A stretch of DNA of 10,549 nucleotides, taken from assembly GCA_025363535.1 (NCBI GenBank), contig JANYDP010000190.1, positions 1-10,549 of the forward strand, written 5' to 3'. Below the pieces are notes generated by a model. That model saw only the letters and a program-made list of their open reading frames with translations, ran no database searches and was not told where the DNA came from. Origin of the DNA: Verrucomicrobiota bacterium (GTDB taxonomy: Bacteria; Verrucomicrobiota; Verrucomicrobiia; Limisphaerales; CAIQOK01). Below, one piece after another: positions 1 to 5,346 of this stretch. Position 1 is the first letter of the stretch; the number at the start of each line of letters is the position of its first letter. Both the position numbers and the translations under genes were made by a program.

Positions 1-96
1 ATTTGCGGGGAGTTCAATTTGCCACCGAAGCCGGCGGTGGAAGGTGGAACGGAAGAGCCGGAGTCAAAGCCGGTCCAACCCAGTCAAACCCACTAA
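1..96 (+). CDS. C-terminal end of an unidentified protein (partial)
   Basis: Frame 1 is open from the first base to a TAA at 94-96 and encodes 31 residues. The start of the gene lies to the left of the window. The visible tail is rich in Pro, Glu and Lys (segments PPKPAVEGG and EEPESKPVQPSQTH), the kind of low-complexity extension often found at the end of a folded domain. A terminator-like hairpin starts only 6 bases after the stop codon, which supports this being a true gene end rather than a chance open frame. Nothing in the tail identifies a family, so no function is given. The main doubt is that 31 codons without a stop is not rare in GC-rich DNA. Confidence 0.5.
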   Translation: MCGEFNLPPKPAVEGGTEEPESKPVQPSQTH

Positions 97-127
97 ATAA
101 AACCAGCCCGGGGCTGGTCGCTCTTTG
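94..127. terminator. Hairpin terminator, possibly bidirectional
   Basis: ACCAGCCC (102-109) and GGGCTGGT (111-118) are perfect reverse complements, giving a 7-bp GC-rich stem with a 3-base loop. Read on the minus strand the stem is followed by TTTTATTTAG, a good U-rich tract. Read on the plus strand it is followed by the weaker CGCTCTTTG. It lies directly after the plus-strand partial gene (stop at 94-96) and about 90 bases downstream of the possible minus-strand small ORF, so it may end transcription from both sides. Confidence 0.6.
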
Positions 128-145
128 AAATCGGGTTTGGCCTGG

Positions 146-173
146 TGACTGCGCCCGGCGAGGCGCACAGTCA
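146..173. other. Bulged hairpin in non-coding DNA
   Basis: TGACTGCGCC (146-155) can pair with GGCGCACAGTCA (162-173), giving ten base pairs interrupted by a 2-base bulge (166-167) around a 6-base loop. It lies between the left-edge terminator and the end of the possible small minus-strand ORF. It could be part of that transcript's 3' untranslated region or the remnant of a structured element. There is no U-tract on either side, so it is not called a terminator. The rest of 119-206 shows nothing recognisable. Confidence 0.35.
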
Positions 174-206
174 TAAGGATTTCGACACTGCATCCGCAGC
201 AAAAGT

Positions 207-422
207 TCACGATGCCACGAATCGCCGCGCACCGGCTCGCCGTCCAATTTCAAGCAAGCGTTGAATCGCTTTGTCAATCTTGGCCCGCATGTTCGGCACA
301 GCAGCCTGAAGCTTGTCACGAATGATTGATGTTTGAAGGCCCGAATCCGTTCTCTGTTCAGCGCGCTTCCGCCACTTTCGTTCCTTTGCTTTACGGCGTT
401 TGTTTTGTTCCGTGCCATGCAA
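207..422 (-). CDS. Possible small basic protein, 71 aa, TTG start
   Basis: A 71-codon frame runs from TTG at 422 to TGA at 207. The product is strongly basic in its first 25 residues (KRRKAKERKWRKRAEQR) and then looks helical and amphipathic, which would suit nucleic-acid or ribosome binding. That is inference only, and I recognise no family. The start is supported by AAAGGA (complement of 431-436), 8 bases before the TTG. An ATG at 418 opens a different, overlapping frame of 134 codons (418 to 14) whose product is Arg/Pro/Cys-rich and runs through both hairpins, so I regard that frame as a shadow. The gene would lie downstream of purB in the same direction, separated by the REP-like element. 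It may instead be a decayed fragment. Confidence 0.4.
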   Translation of the reverse strand: MHGTEQNKRRKAKERKWRKRAEQRTDSGLQTSIIRDKLQAAVPNMRAKIDKAIQRLLEIGRRAGARRFVAS

Positions 423-430
423 TTCGGAAA

Positions 431-436
431 TCCTTT
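431..436 (-). promoter_or_regulatory. Shine-Dalgarno for the 71-aa ORF
   Basis: On the minus strand the sequence reads AAAGGA, then 8 bases, then TTG. The spacing suits the TTG at 422 better than the ATG at 418 (12 bases). This is the main reason for choosing the TTG frame. Such motifs are scarce in this window. Confidence 0.4.
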
Positions 437-526
437 CGCCCTTGCAGGGCTTAAAACTTTTTTGACGGTTAACCCAGGGCGGCGCTTCGCTTGCCCTGGG
501 CTATGATCTGTCGGGCTTTCAGCCCT
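437..526. repeat. REP-like element: three GC-rich hairpins
   Basis: Three perfect or near-perfect hairpins lie within 90 bases. The first is GCCCT-TGC-AGGGC at 438-450. The second has CCCAGGGC (473-480) facing GCCCTGGG (493-500) around a loop that itself contains GCG-CTT-CGC. The third is GGGCT-TTC-AGCCC at 513-525. All use the same GCCC/GGGC core. The cluster begins 22 bases past the purB stop codon. From memory, elements with CCCAGGGC...GCCCTGGG flanked by smaller GCCC/GGGC hairpins are dispersed in Verrucomicrobiota and Planctomycetota genomes, sometimes beside REP-associated tyrosine transposase genes. No transposase is present here. It may also shape the 3' end of the purB mRNA. Copy number cannot be judged from one window. 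Confidence 0.6.
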
Positions 527-547
527 TCGATTCGTGTCGATCCTTTT

Positions 548-1882
548 TCACAGCCCCAGCTTCTTAAACCGGTTGTTCACTTCCTTGAAGTGGAAATCGA
601 GCGAACAGAGTTTTTCCAATTCACCCTTCTTGAAATGTTTGGCCACGGTGGGATCGGCTTGGAGTTGCTCCACAAAGTTGGCGTCGTCGCGGCCGGCGTG
701 TTTGACTTCCCACGTTTTCATCGCGGCGTCCTGACAGATTTTGTAGGCGGCTTCGCGCGTCAGACCTTTCTTGATGAGCGCGAGCAGGACGGTCTGGCTG
801 TTCCACATCCCGAGCGAGAGGCCGAGATTCTTCTTCATGTTCGCAGGATAGACGACCAGGCCATCCATCAGGCGCGTGAGCAGGCCGAACATGTAATCGA
901 GCAGCGTGCAGGAATCCGGGAAGATGATGCGTTCGACGCTGCTGTGACTGATGTCGCGTTCGTGCCAGAGGGCGACGTTCTCCAGCGACGCCATCGCGTT
1001 GCCACGGATGACGCGCGCGAGGCCGGTGAGGCGTTCCCAGGTGATGGGGTTGCGTTTGTGCGGCATGGCGCTGCTGCCTTTCTGGCCGACGGTGAAGGCC
1101 TCCTCGGCTTCGAGCACTTCCGTGCGTTGCAGATGGCGGAACTCCACGGCCCAGCGCTCAATGCTCGCGGCGACGAGGGCAAGCGTGGTTTGAAACTCCG
1201 CGTGAATGTCGCGCTGAACCACCTGGGTGGCGATGGGCGCGGGGCGCAGTCCAAGTTTTTTGCAGACGTACGCTTCCACGCGCGGCGAGAGATGCGCGCT
1301 GGTGCCGACGGCGCCGGAGAGTTTGCCAACACTGACGGTGTATTTTGCGGACTCAAGGCGGCGGAGCGCGCGGCCAAATTCGTCATGCATGAGCGCCATC
1401 TTCAGACCGAAGGTGGTCGGCTCGCCATGGATGCCGTGGCTGCGGCCGATGCAGGGCGTGAACTTGTGTTCCTTGGCGCGGCGGGCGATGACGGGCAGCA
1501 GCGTTTTCACGTCGGCGATCAAGATGTCCGCGCTCTGCGTCATCTGAACGGCGAACGCGGTGTCGCCGATGTCGCTGCTGGTGAGGCCGAAGTGAAACCA
1601 GCGGCTGGCGTTGTCGTTGATGGCTTCGGCGACAGCAGTGGTGAAGCCAATGACGTCGTGGTTGAGCGTCTTCTCCAACTCGCGCTGGCGGGCGACGAGG
1701 CCGGGGAGGTCGGCGAACCATTTATCGCAACCGGCTTTTATCTTCTTGAAATCCTTCGCAGGCACGACGCCTTCCTTCACCAGCGCTTCACTGGCGAGGA
1801 GTTCAATCTGCAGCCAGATCTTGAGTTTGTTTTCGTCGGTCCAGATGGTGCGCATTTCCGGGCGCGAGTAACGCGTAATCAT
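548..1882 (-). CDS. purB: Adenylosuccinate lyase
   Basis: This cytoplasmic enzyme acts twice in purine synthesis. It splits SAICAR to AICAR and adenylosuccinate to AMP, releasing fumarate each time. The 444-residue length is normal for the fumarase/aspartase superfamily. All three conserved blocks are visible: TSSDIGDTA at about 101-109, GRSHGIHGEPTTFG at about 146-159 with the catalytic His149, and the superfamily signature GSSAMPHKRNP at about 269-279 carrying the flexible-loop catalytic Ser. The N-terminus (MITRYSRPEMRTIW) matches the usual family start, so ATG at 1882 is secure although no Shine-Dalgarno precedes it. It is divergent from the PrsW-like gene (95-base gap) and followed by the REP-like hairpins. 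A 468-codon open frame on the opposite strand (491-1897) is its antisense shadow. Confidence 0.97.
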   Translation of the reverse strand: MITRYSRPEMRTIWTDENKLKIWLQIELLASEALVKEGVVPAKDFKKIKAGCDKWFADLPGLVARQRELEKTLNHDVIGFTTAVAEAINDNASRWFHFGLTSSDIGDTAFAVQMTQSADILIADVKTLLPVIARRAKEHKFTPCIGRSHGIHGEPTTFGLKMALMHDEFGRALRRLESAKYTVSVGKLSGAVGTSAHLSPRVEAYVCKKLGLRPAPIATQVVQRDIHAEFQTTLALVAASIERWAVEFRHLQRTEVLEAEEAFTVGQKGSSAMPHKRNPITWERLTGLARVIRGNAMASLENVALWHERDISHSSVERIIFPDSCTLLDYMFGLLTRLMDGLVVYPANMKKNLGLSLGMWNSQTVLLALIKKGLTREAAYKICQDAAMKTWEVKHAGRDDANFVEQLQADPTVAKHFKKGELEKLCSLDFHFKEVNNRFKKLGL

Positions 1883-1977
1883 GGCTCAATTAAATAGGAA
1901 AACGGAACAATGCAAAAGGCGGAAGTGCGCGGGGAAAAGCGGTTGGAAAATTCTGCCAATGGCATAACATCCTCACC
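1883..1977. promoter_or_regulatory. Divergent intergenic region, purB / PrsW-like gene
   Basis: This 95-base gap separates two diverging genes and must hold both promoters. On the minus strand TATTTAAT lies about 8 bases before the purB ATG and could be a -10 element, but no convincing -35 sits at the right distance. On the plus strand GGCATAACAT (1961-1970) is the best -10-like string before the GTG start and also lacks a clear -35. Only the location is well supported, not the exact sites. Confidence 0.4.
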
Positions 1978-2859
1978 GTGCAAGTTGCAGCCTTCATTAC
2001 TTTCGCAATTTCGCTCGCGGTCTTTGGTTCGGTGCTGTGGAGATTGACTCCGCCAAAGGAGAAGCCGCTGATACTGGCGTGTCTGGTCGCCACGCTGCCG
2101 ATGTGCTGGGTGATGTTCCACGGCGTGCGGATGCCGCTGGACGGCTGGTTGAAATCAGCGTTTGGCCAGAGTGAATGGTTGCGCTGGCTGCGCACGGCTT
2201 ACGCACCACTGACGGAAGAACCGGCCAAGTTGTGGCCGCTGCTTGTGCCCGTGGTGCGACGCGCCATCACCCGCGAGAGTGTTGGACGTTTTGCGTTCGC
2301 GCTTGGACTTGGTTTCGGTCTCGGCGAGATTTTCACCGTAGCGGGACTGATTGCGGCGCGTGATCCCGGAGTGGCAACGATGCCGTGGTATCAACTTTAC
2401 GGCTTCATCGGCGAACGATTTTTGGTTTGCGGAATCCACGGTGGTTTTACCGCGTTGGCACTGGCGTCGTGGCGGCGCGGGCCGGGGTTCATCGTGGGAT
2501 TGCTGCTGGCGATGACGGCGCATTATTTTGGGAATTTTCCCATCACGATGATGCAGCGCGGCTGGCTTGGCCCGAACATCGAGTTTGCAAAACTGCTGAT
2601 CTTCCTCTGGACGACGGCGTGTTTCATCGCGGCGCTGGTTTTGATAAGCTGGCTGCAATTTGGAAAAAGCAGCGTGGGTCGGCTGATTCATGGCGATACC
2701 ATTTGCCCCGGCTGCCAAAAGGAATATTCGCGGAGCGTCTTCGGAATGAACTTCGGTTCAACTCTTCGGTTCGAGCGTTGCCCGCACTGCTGCAAGTGGC
2801 ATTGGACCAGGCAAAAACCAAAAGCATCTAATCCCGCACCCGCCAGCAGCCAACCGTGA
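1978..2859 (+). CDS. PrsW-like membrane metalloprotease homologue with C-terminal zinc ribbon
   Basis: The 293-residue protein has about six membrane segments (roughly 4-22, 31-48, 104-125, 146-166, 168-188, 203-226). It carries the set of polar residues that defines the PrsW family of intramembrane proteases: EEPAK at 80-84, an in-membrane Glu in GFGLGE at 112-117, His154 in GIHGGF and His182 in AHYFGNF. PrsW itself cleaves an anti-sigma factor in Bacillus; the substrate here is unknown. After the last membrane segment comes a cytoplasmic tail with CPGC (243-246) and CPHCC (268-272), a likely zinc ribbon not found in typical PrsW. The GTG at 1978 is the first usable start: the frame is open back to a stop at 1891 with no ATG, GTG or TTG between. 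No Shine-Dalgarno is seen. The gene converges on the rhomboid gene. Confidence 0.78.
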   Translation: MQVAAFITFAISLAVFGSVLWRLTPPKEKPLILACLVATLPMCWVMFHGVRMPLDGWLKSAFGQSEWLRWLRTAYAPLTEEPAKLWPLLVPVVRRAITRESVGRFAFALGLGFGLGEIFTVAGLIAARDPGVATMPWYQLYGFIGERFLVCGIHGGFTALALASWRRGPGFIVGLLLAMTAHYFGNFPITMMQRGWLGPNIEFAKLLIFLWTTACFIAALVLISWLQFGKSSVGRLIHGDTICPGCQKEYSRSVFGMNFGSTLRFERCPHCCKWHWTRQKPKASNPAPASSQP

Positions 2860-2922
2860 CCGATTTGCTTCGAGCACCCGCCTTCGTTCCACGCGCGAGA
2901 CCAGGGCGCAAGGCTTGTCTGC

Positions 2923-2937
2923 CAAAGTTAGACTTTG
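2923..2937. terminator. Small hairpin in the convergent gap
   Basis: CAAAGT (2923-2928) and ACTTTG (2932-2937) form a 6-bp stem with a 3-base loop immediately after the rhomboid stop codon, in the 79-base gap between two converging genes. The stem is AT-rich and has no U-tract, so it would be a weak terminator at best. No better candidate was seen in the gap. Confidence 0.25.
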
Positions 2938-2938
2938 T

Positions 2939-3805
2939 TCACCGCTTCGCCATTTTGCTGCGGGCGGCTTCGAGGGTTTTGCGTTCCTGCTCGGTGAGGC
3001 TCTGGATGCCGTGCGCGGAGATTTTGTCGAGGATGGGATCCACTTCCTGGCTGATGAATTCCTCGGGGCGCGGGGGTGCGGAACGTTCCGTTTTAGTGCG
3101 CGCCCACGGTGGCGCGGTGAAATTCGGACGAACCGTTCTCCGTGCGCTGAACAGCGACCAACCACTTTCATGGAGCCGGATAAATGCCAGACCGGCCAGG
3201 ATGCCGCCAAGATGCGCGGTGTGCGCCGTGTTGCCAAAGAGCGAGGCGATGAACTCGGAGGCGGGAAACGCAATCCCGAGGGCGGTGATGATCAGTTCGA
3301 TCCAGAGCAACGTCCGCGCCTGCATCTTGATGACAAACATGAACAGCAGCGGCTGATCCGGGAACAACATGGCAAACGCGGCCACCACGCCGAAAATTCC
3401 CGCCGAAGCGCCGACAACGGGAATGTTAAAATAACCCGGCCACACGAACGCCGCAAAAATGTGGAGCAGGCCGCCGAAGATTCCGCTGGAGAGATACAGC
3501 AGCAAATAGCGTGTGATGCCCAGCGCGGATTCCACCGCACGGCCAAACATGTAAAGCGTCAGGCAATTGAAGAGGATGTGGCCGAAGCCGCCGTGCAGGA
3601 ATTGAAACGTCAGCAACTGCCAGACAAAACCGTGGCTGATGCCAAAAGCGCTGAGGTTGAGGTAACGGGCTTCAAAGTCATGGGGAATGACCGTGTGCTG
3701 CAACAGAAACGCCGCGACGTTGATGGCGATGAGCGTCATCGTTGCTGTCCATTGAAAGCCGTAGCTCTCCGGTGACTGCCGCATGTAATCGCGATTTTCT
3801 AGCAT
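2939..3805 (-). CDS. Rhomboid family intramembrane serine protease
   Basis: The 288-residue inner-membrane protease cleaves substrates within or near their membrane segments. The rhomboid core spans about residues 20-212. It has HGGFGHILFN at 71-80 (the conserved HxxxxHxxxN of the second helix), GASAG at 132-136 with nucleophile Ser134, and AHLGG at 197-201 with the catalytic His198. The Ser-His dyad is intact, so this should be an active protease rather than a pseudoprotease. After the last helix a Pro/Arg-rich linker (about 213-250) leads to a short helical tail (DPILDKISAHGIQSLTEQE, about 256-274) that resembles the C-terminal DUF6576-type tail of rhomboids in Bacteroidota and relatives. 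The start at 3805 has no Shine-Dalgarno. The gene is last in the minus-strand run, 57 bases after the methyltransferase stop. Confidence 0.93.
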   Translation of the reverse strand: MLENRDYMRQSPESYGFQWTATMTLIAINVAAFLLQHTVIPHDFEARYLNLSAFGISHGFVWQLLTFQFLHGGFGHILFNCLTLYMFGRAVESALGITRYLLLYLSSGIFGGLLHIFAAFVWPGYFNIPVVGASAGIFGVVAAFAMLFPDQPLLFMFVIKMQARTLLWIELIITALGIAFPASEFIASLFGNTAHTAHLGGILAGLAFIRLHESGWSLFSARRTVRPNFTAPPWARTKTERSAPPRPEEFISQEVDPILDKISAHGIQSLTEQERKTLEAARSKMAKR

Positions 3806-3862
3806 GACGAGTGAAAGTAGTCGTGTGACTGGTGGTTTTCAATCGGCTTCTCGGCCGTTCGA

Positions 3863-4447
3863 TTAAGCGGCTTTCCGACGCCACCAGAACATCAGCTCCA
3901 GGCCGGTGCGGTTGGGATACGAACGCGGCACCCATTCCGCCAGCAGATCGAAGTGCGGGGAGAACCGTTGCCAGATTTCCTCGCGGGTGGTGCCGAACGG
4001 CGGGCCATCCGTGTCGGTGATCAGATAATTCACGGCGAGATACTGGCCGTCGGGCTTGAGCCAGCGCAGCAGCGCGCGGACGTAATCATCGCGTTCGGCG
4101 GGCTGGATGGCGCAGAACAACGTGTGCTCAAAGAGCCAGTCGAATGGCATCGGCGGTTGGTCGCGCAAAAAATCCGCGCGCTGAAACTGCGCGGCGAGTC
4201 CGGCGGTGCGGGTTTTTTCCGTGGCCAACTTCACACCGCTCGGCGCAATGTCGAAACCGCGCGTGTCAAATCCGGCGGCGGCGAATGCCCGTGCATCGTG
4301 GCCCGTGCCGCAGCCGGGAACGCAAACCCGGGTGCGCGGCAACTCGGGGTGCGCCGCGAGAAAATCCACGAGGCCGGGCGACGGCGCGCCTTTCTCCCAG
4401 CGCATGTCGTTCGTTTGGTAGCGGTGTTCCCAGTATTCCTGGCTCAT
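3863..4447 (-). CDS. HOL/TPMT-like SAM-dependent methyltransferase
   Basis: The 194-residue protein is a class I methyltransferase of the thiopurine S-methyltransferase (TPMT) superfamily. SAM-binding motif I is VCVPGCGTGHD at 41-51, the acidic residue ending strand 2 is Asp66 (GFDIAPSG), and ADFL (91-94) and FDWLFEHTLFCAI (102-114) follow. The strings VPGCGxGHD, FCAIxPxxR and ITDxxGPP are those I recall from plant HOL (harmless to ozone layer) halide/thiol methyltransferases rather than from classical TPMT. A thiol, halide or sulfide acceptor is therefore a reasonable guess, not a demonstrated one. The N-terminus (MSQEYWEHRYQ) is typical, so the ATG at 4447 is likely, with no Shine-Dalgarno. 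Its 5' leader is almost entirely the heptamer inverted repeat that follows lolD, so translation may be influenced by that structure. Confidence 0.85.
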   Translation of the reverse strand: MSQEYWEHRYQTNDMRWEKGAPSPGLVDFLAAHPELPRTRVCVPGCGTGHDARAFAAAGFDTRGFDIAPSGVKLATEKTRTAGLAAQFQRADFLRDQPPMPFDWLFEHTLFCAIQPAERDDYVRALLRWLKPDGQYLAVNYLITDTDGPPFGTTREEIWQRFSPHFDLLAEWVPRSYPNRTGLELMFWWRRKAA

Positions 4448-4450
4448 GGC

Positions 4451-4532
4451 ATCTACGATTTACGAATTGCGATTTACGTGGTTCATGACTGTCTGCTCGT
4501 CAATCGTCAATCGCATATCGTAAATTTTTACG
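4451..4532. repeat. Heptamer inverted repeat B (CGATTTA type), downstream of lolD
   Basis: The 80-base gap between lolD and the methyltransferase is filled by an inverted repeat with 7-bp internal periodicity. The left arm (4453-4478) reads TACGATT, TACGAAT, TGCGATT, TACG in successive 7-mers. The reverse complement of the right arm (about 4499-4526) reads TACGATA, TGCGATT, GACGATT, GAC in the same register. The arms agree at about 19 of 26 positions. At the right end CGTAAA-TT-TTTACG (4519-4532) is a perfect palindrome that overlaps the lolD stop codon (4528-4530). The element therefore forms the end of the lolD mRNA and the leader of the methyltransferase gene. Confidence 0.75.
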
Positions 4533-5205
4533 GCTGGATTTGTCCGTCCACCAACTGCACCACCCGCGGTGCCCGCGCCGCCACCGCCGCATCGTGCGTG
4601 GCGATGACCAGCGTGGTTTTTTGTTCGGCCACCAGCGAGCAAAGCAGGTCAATGATTTCGCCGCCCGTGTGCGAATCGAGATTGCCGGTGGGTTCGTCGG
4701 CGAGAATCAATGCCGGCTGGTTGATGAGCGCGCGGGCGATGGCGACGCGCTGGCGTTCGCCACCGGAAAGTTCTCGCGGCCGATGTTCCATGCGCTCTTT
4801 CAAACCCACGCGGCTCAGGAGATCGCGGGCGCGGGCGGCGGCTTCCGATGCGGGTAAGCGGGCGATGCGGGCGGGCAGGCAGACGTTTTCAAGCGCGTCG
4901 AGTTCCGGCAGCAGATGATACGCTTGGAAGACGAAACCGATTTTGGAATTACGCAGGCGCGCCAGGTCGTTGCCGGAAAGGGTGGAAAGATTTGTCCCGG
5001 CAAACCAGATTTCGCCGGTGTCCGGGGCGTCGAGGCCGCCGAGCAGATGAAGCAGGGTGCTTTTGCCCGCACCGGATGCGCCGCGCAGGGCGACGAATTC
5101 ACCACGGGCGACGCTGAAATCCATCGCGCGCAACACCGTCAGCGAGCGCCTGCCCATCGTGTAGGTTTTGCTGGTGGCCTTGGCGGCGACGAGCGCGTCG
5201 GTCAT
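4528..5205 (-). CDS. lolD: LolD-type ABC transporter ATP-binding protein
   Basis: This cytoplasmic ATPase is expected to pair with the LolC/E permease encoded just upstream to release lipoproteins from the inner membrane towards the outer membrane. All ABC motifs are present in 225 residues: Walker A GASGAGKST (42-50), Q-loop Gln94, signature LSGGE (146-150), Walker B LILADE (166-171), D-loop NLDS (175-178) and H-loop His204. Length and motif spacing fit the LolD/MacB group; MacB or a cell-division FtsE role is excluded less by motifs than by the partner, whose layout is LolC/E-like. It has the best ribosome binding site in the window (GGAGG, 6 bases before ATG at 5205). Heptamer inverted repeats lie on both sides of the gene, and the downstream one overlaps its TAA. 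Confidence 0.93.
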   Translation of the reverse strand: MTDALVAAKATSKTYTMGRRSLTVLRAMDFSVARGEFVALRGASGAGKSTLLHLLGGLDAPDTGEIWFAGTNLSTLSGNDLARLRNSKIGFVFQAYHLLPELDALENVCLPARIARLPASEAAARARDLLSRVGLKERMEHRPRELSGGERQRVAIARALINQPALILADEPTGNLDSHTGGEIIDLLCSLVAEQKTTLVIATHDAAVAARAPRVVQLVDGQIQP

Positions 5206-5211
5206 CGGGAA

Positions 5212-5216
5212 CCTCC
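5212..5216 (-). promoter_or_regulatory. Strong Shine-Dalgarno of lolD
   Basis: The minus strand reads GGAGG, 6 bases, ATG. It is the only textbook Shine-Dalgarno before a confidently called gene here; purB, the PrsW-like gene, rhomboid, methyltransferase, lolC, the 636-aa gene, htrA and guaB show none. It fixes the lolD start at 5205 and suggests that lolD is initiated independently after the repeat-filled gap. Confidence 0.75.
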
Positions 5217-5231
5217 AATGATGAAAACAAA

Positions 5232-5338
5232 TTCAACATCGAACATCGAACATCGAACATTGAACATTGAAGTTTTGAACGGAGTGCGGCGCGGCCAGGG
5301 TTCGGCGTTCCGCGTTCGATGTTCGACGTTCGATATTT
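5232..5338. repeat. Heptamer inverted repeat A (CGAACAT type), between lolC and lolD
   Basis: The left arm is a run of 7-mers at 5234-5275: CAACATC, GAACATC, GAACATC, GAACATT, GAACATT, GAAGTTT. The right arm at 5300-5334 is GTTCGGC, GTTCCGC, GTTCGAT, GTTCGAC, GTTCGAT, which is the same unit in reverse complement (ATCGAAC). The arms flank a GC-rich centre (5281-5299). Transcribed from either strand, the region can fold into a long imperfect hairpin, and the repeated units would let the arms pair in several registers shifted by 7 bases. It fills most of the 141-base gap between the permease and ATPase genes. Confidence 0.8.
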
Positions 5339-5346
5339 CCCAATGC

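Noticed and set aside
119..206. tRNA or known small RNA in the left non-coding stretch
   Set aside because: One bulged hairpin is visible, but no cloverleaf, T-loop or other recognised RNA motif was found on either strand.
14..418. 134-codon minus-strand frame with an ATG start
   Set aside because: The product has no family resemblance, the frame runs through both left-edge hairpins and the terminator, and the Shine-Dalgarno spacing fits the overlapping TTG frame better.
491..1897. 468-codon plus-strand open frame covering purB
   Set aside because: It lies wholly antisense to a complete adenylosuccinate lyase with all motifs, and its product is Arg/Gly/Ala/Val-rich with no family resemblance. 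Such frames are expected opposite GC-rich genes.
3953..4918. 321-codon plus-strand open frame
   Set aside because: It spans parts of two minus-strand genes (methyltransferase and lolD) and the repeat between them, so it cannot be a conserved gene.
5232..5338. CRISPR array
   Set aside because: The repeat units are 7 bp, directly adjacent without spacers and arranged as inverted arms. This is not CRISPR architecture and no cas genes are present.
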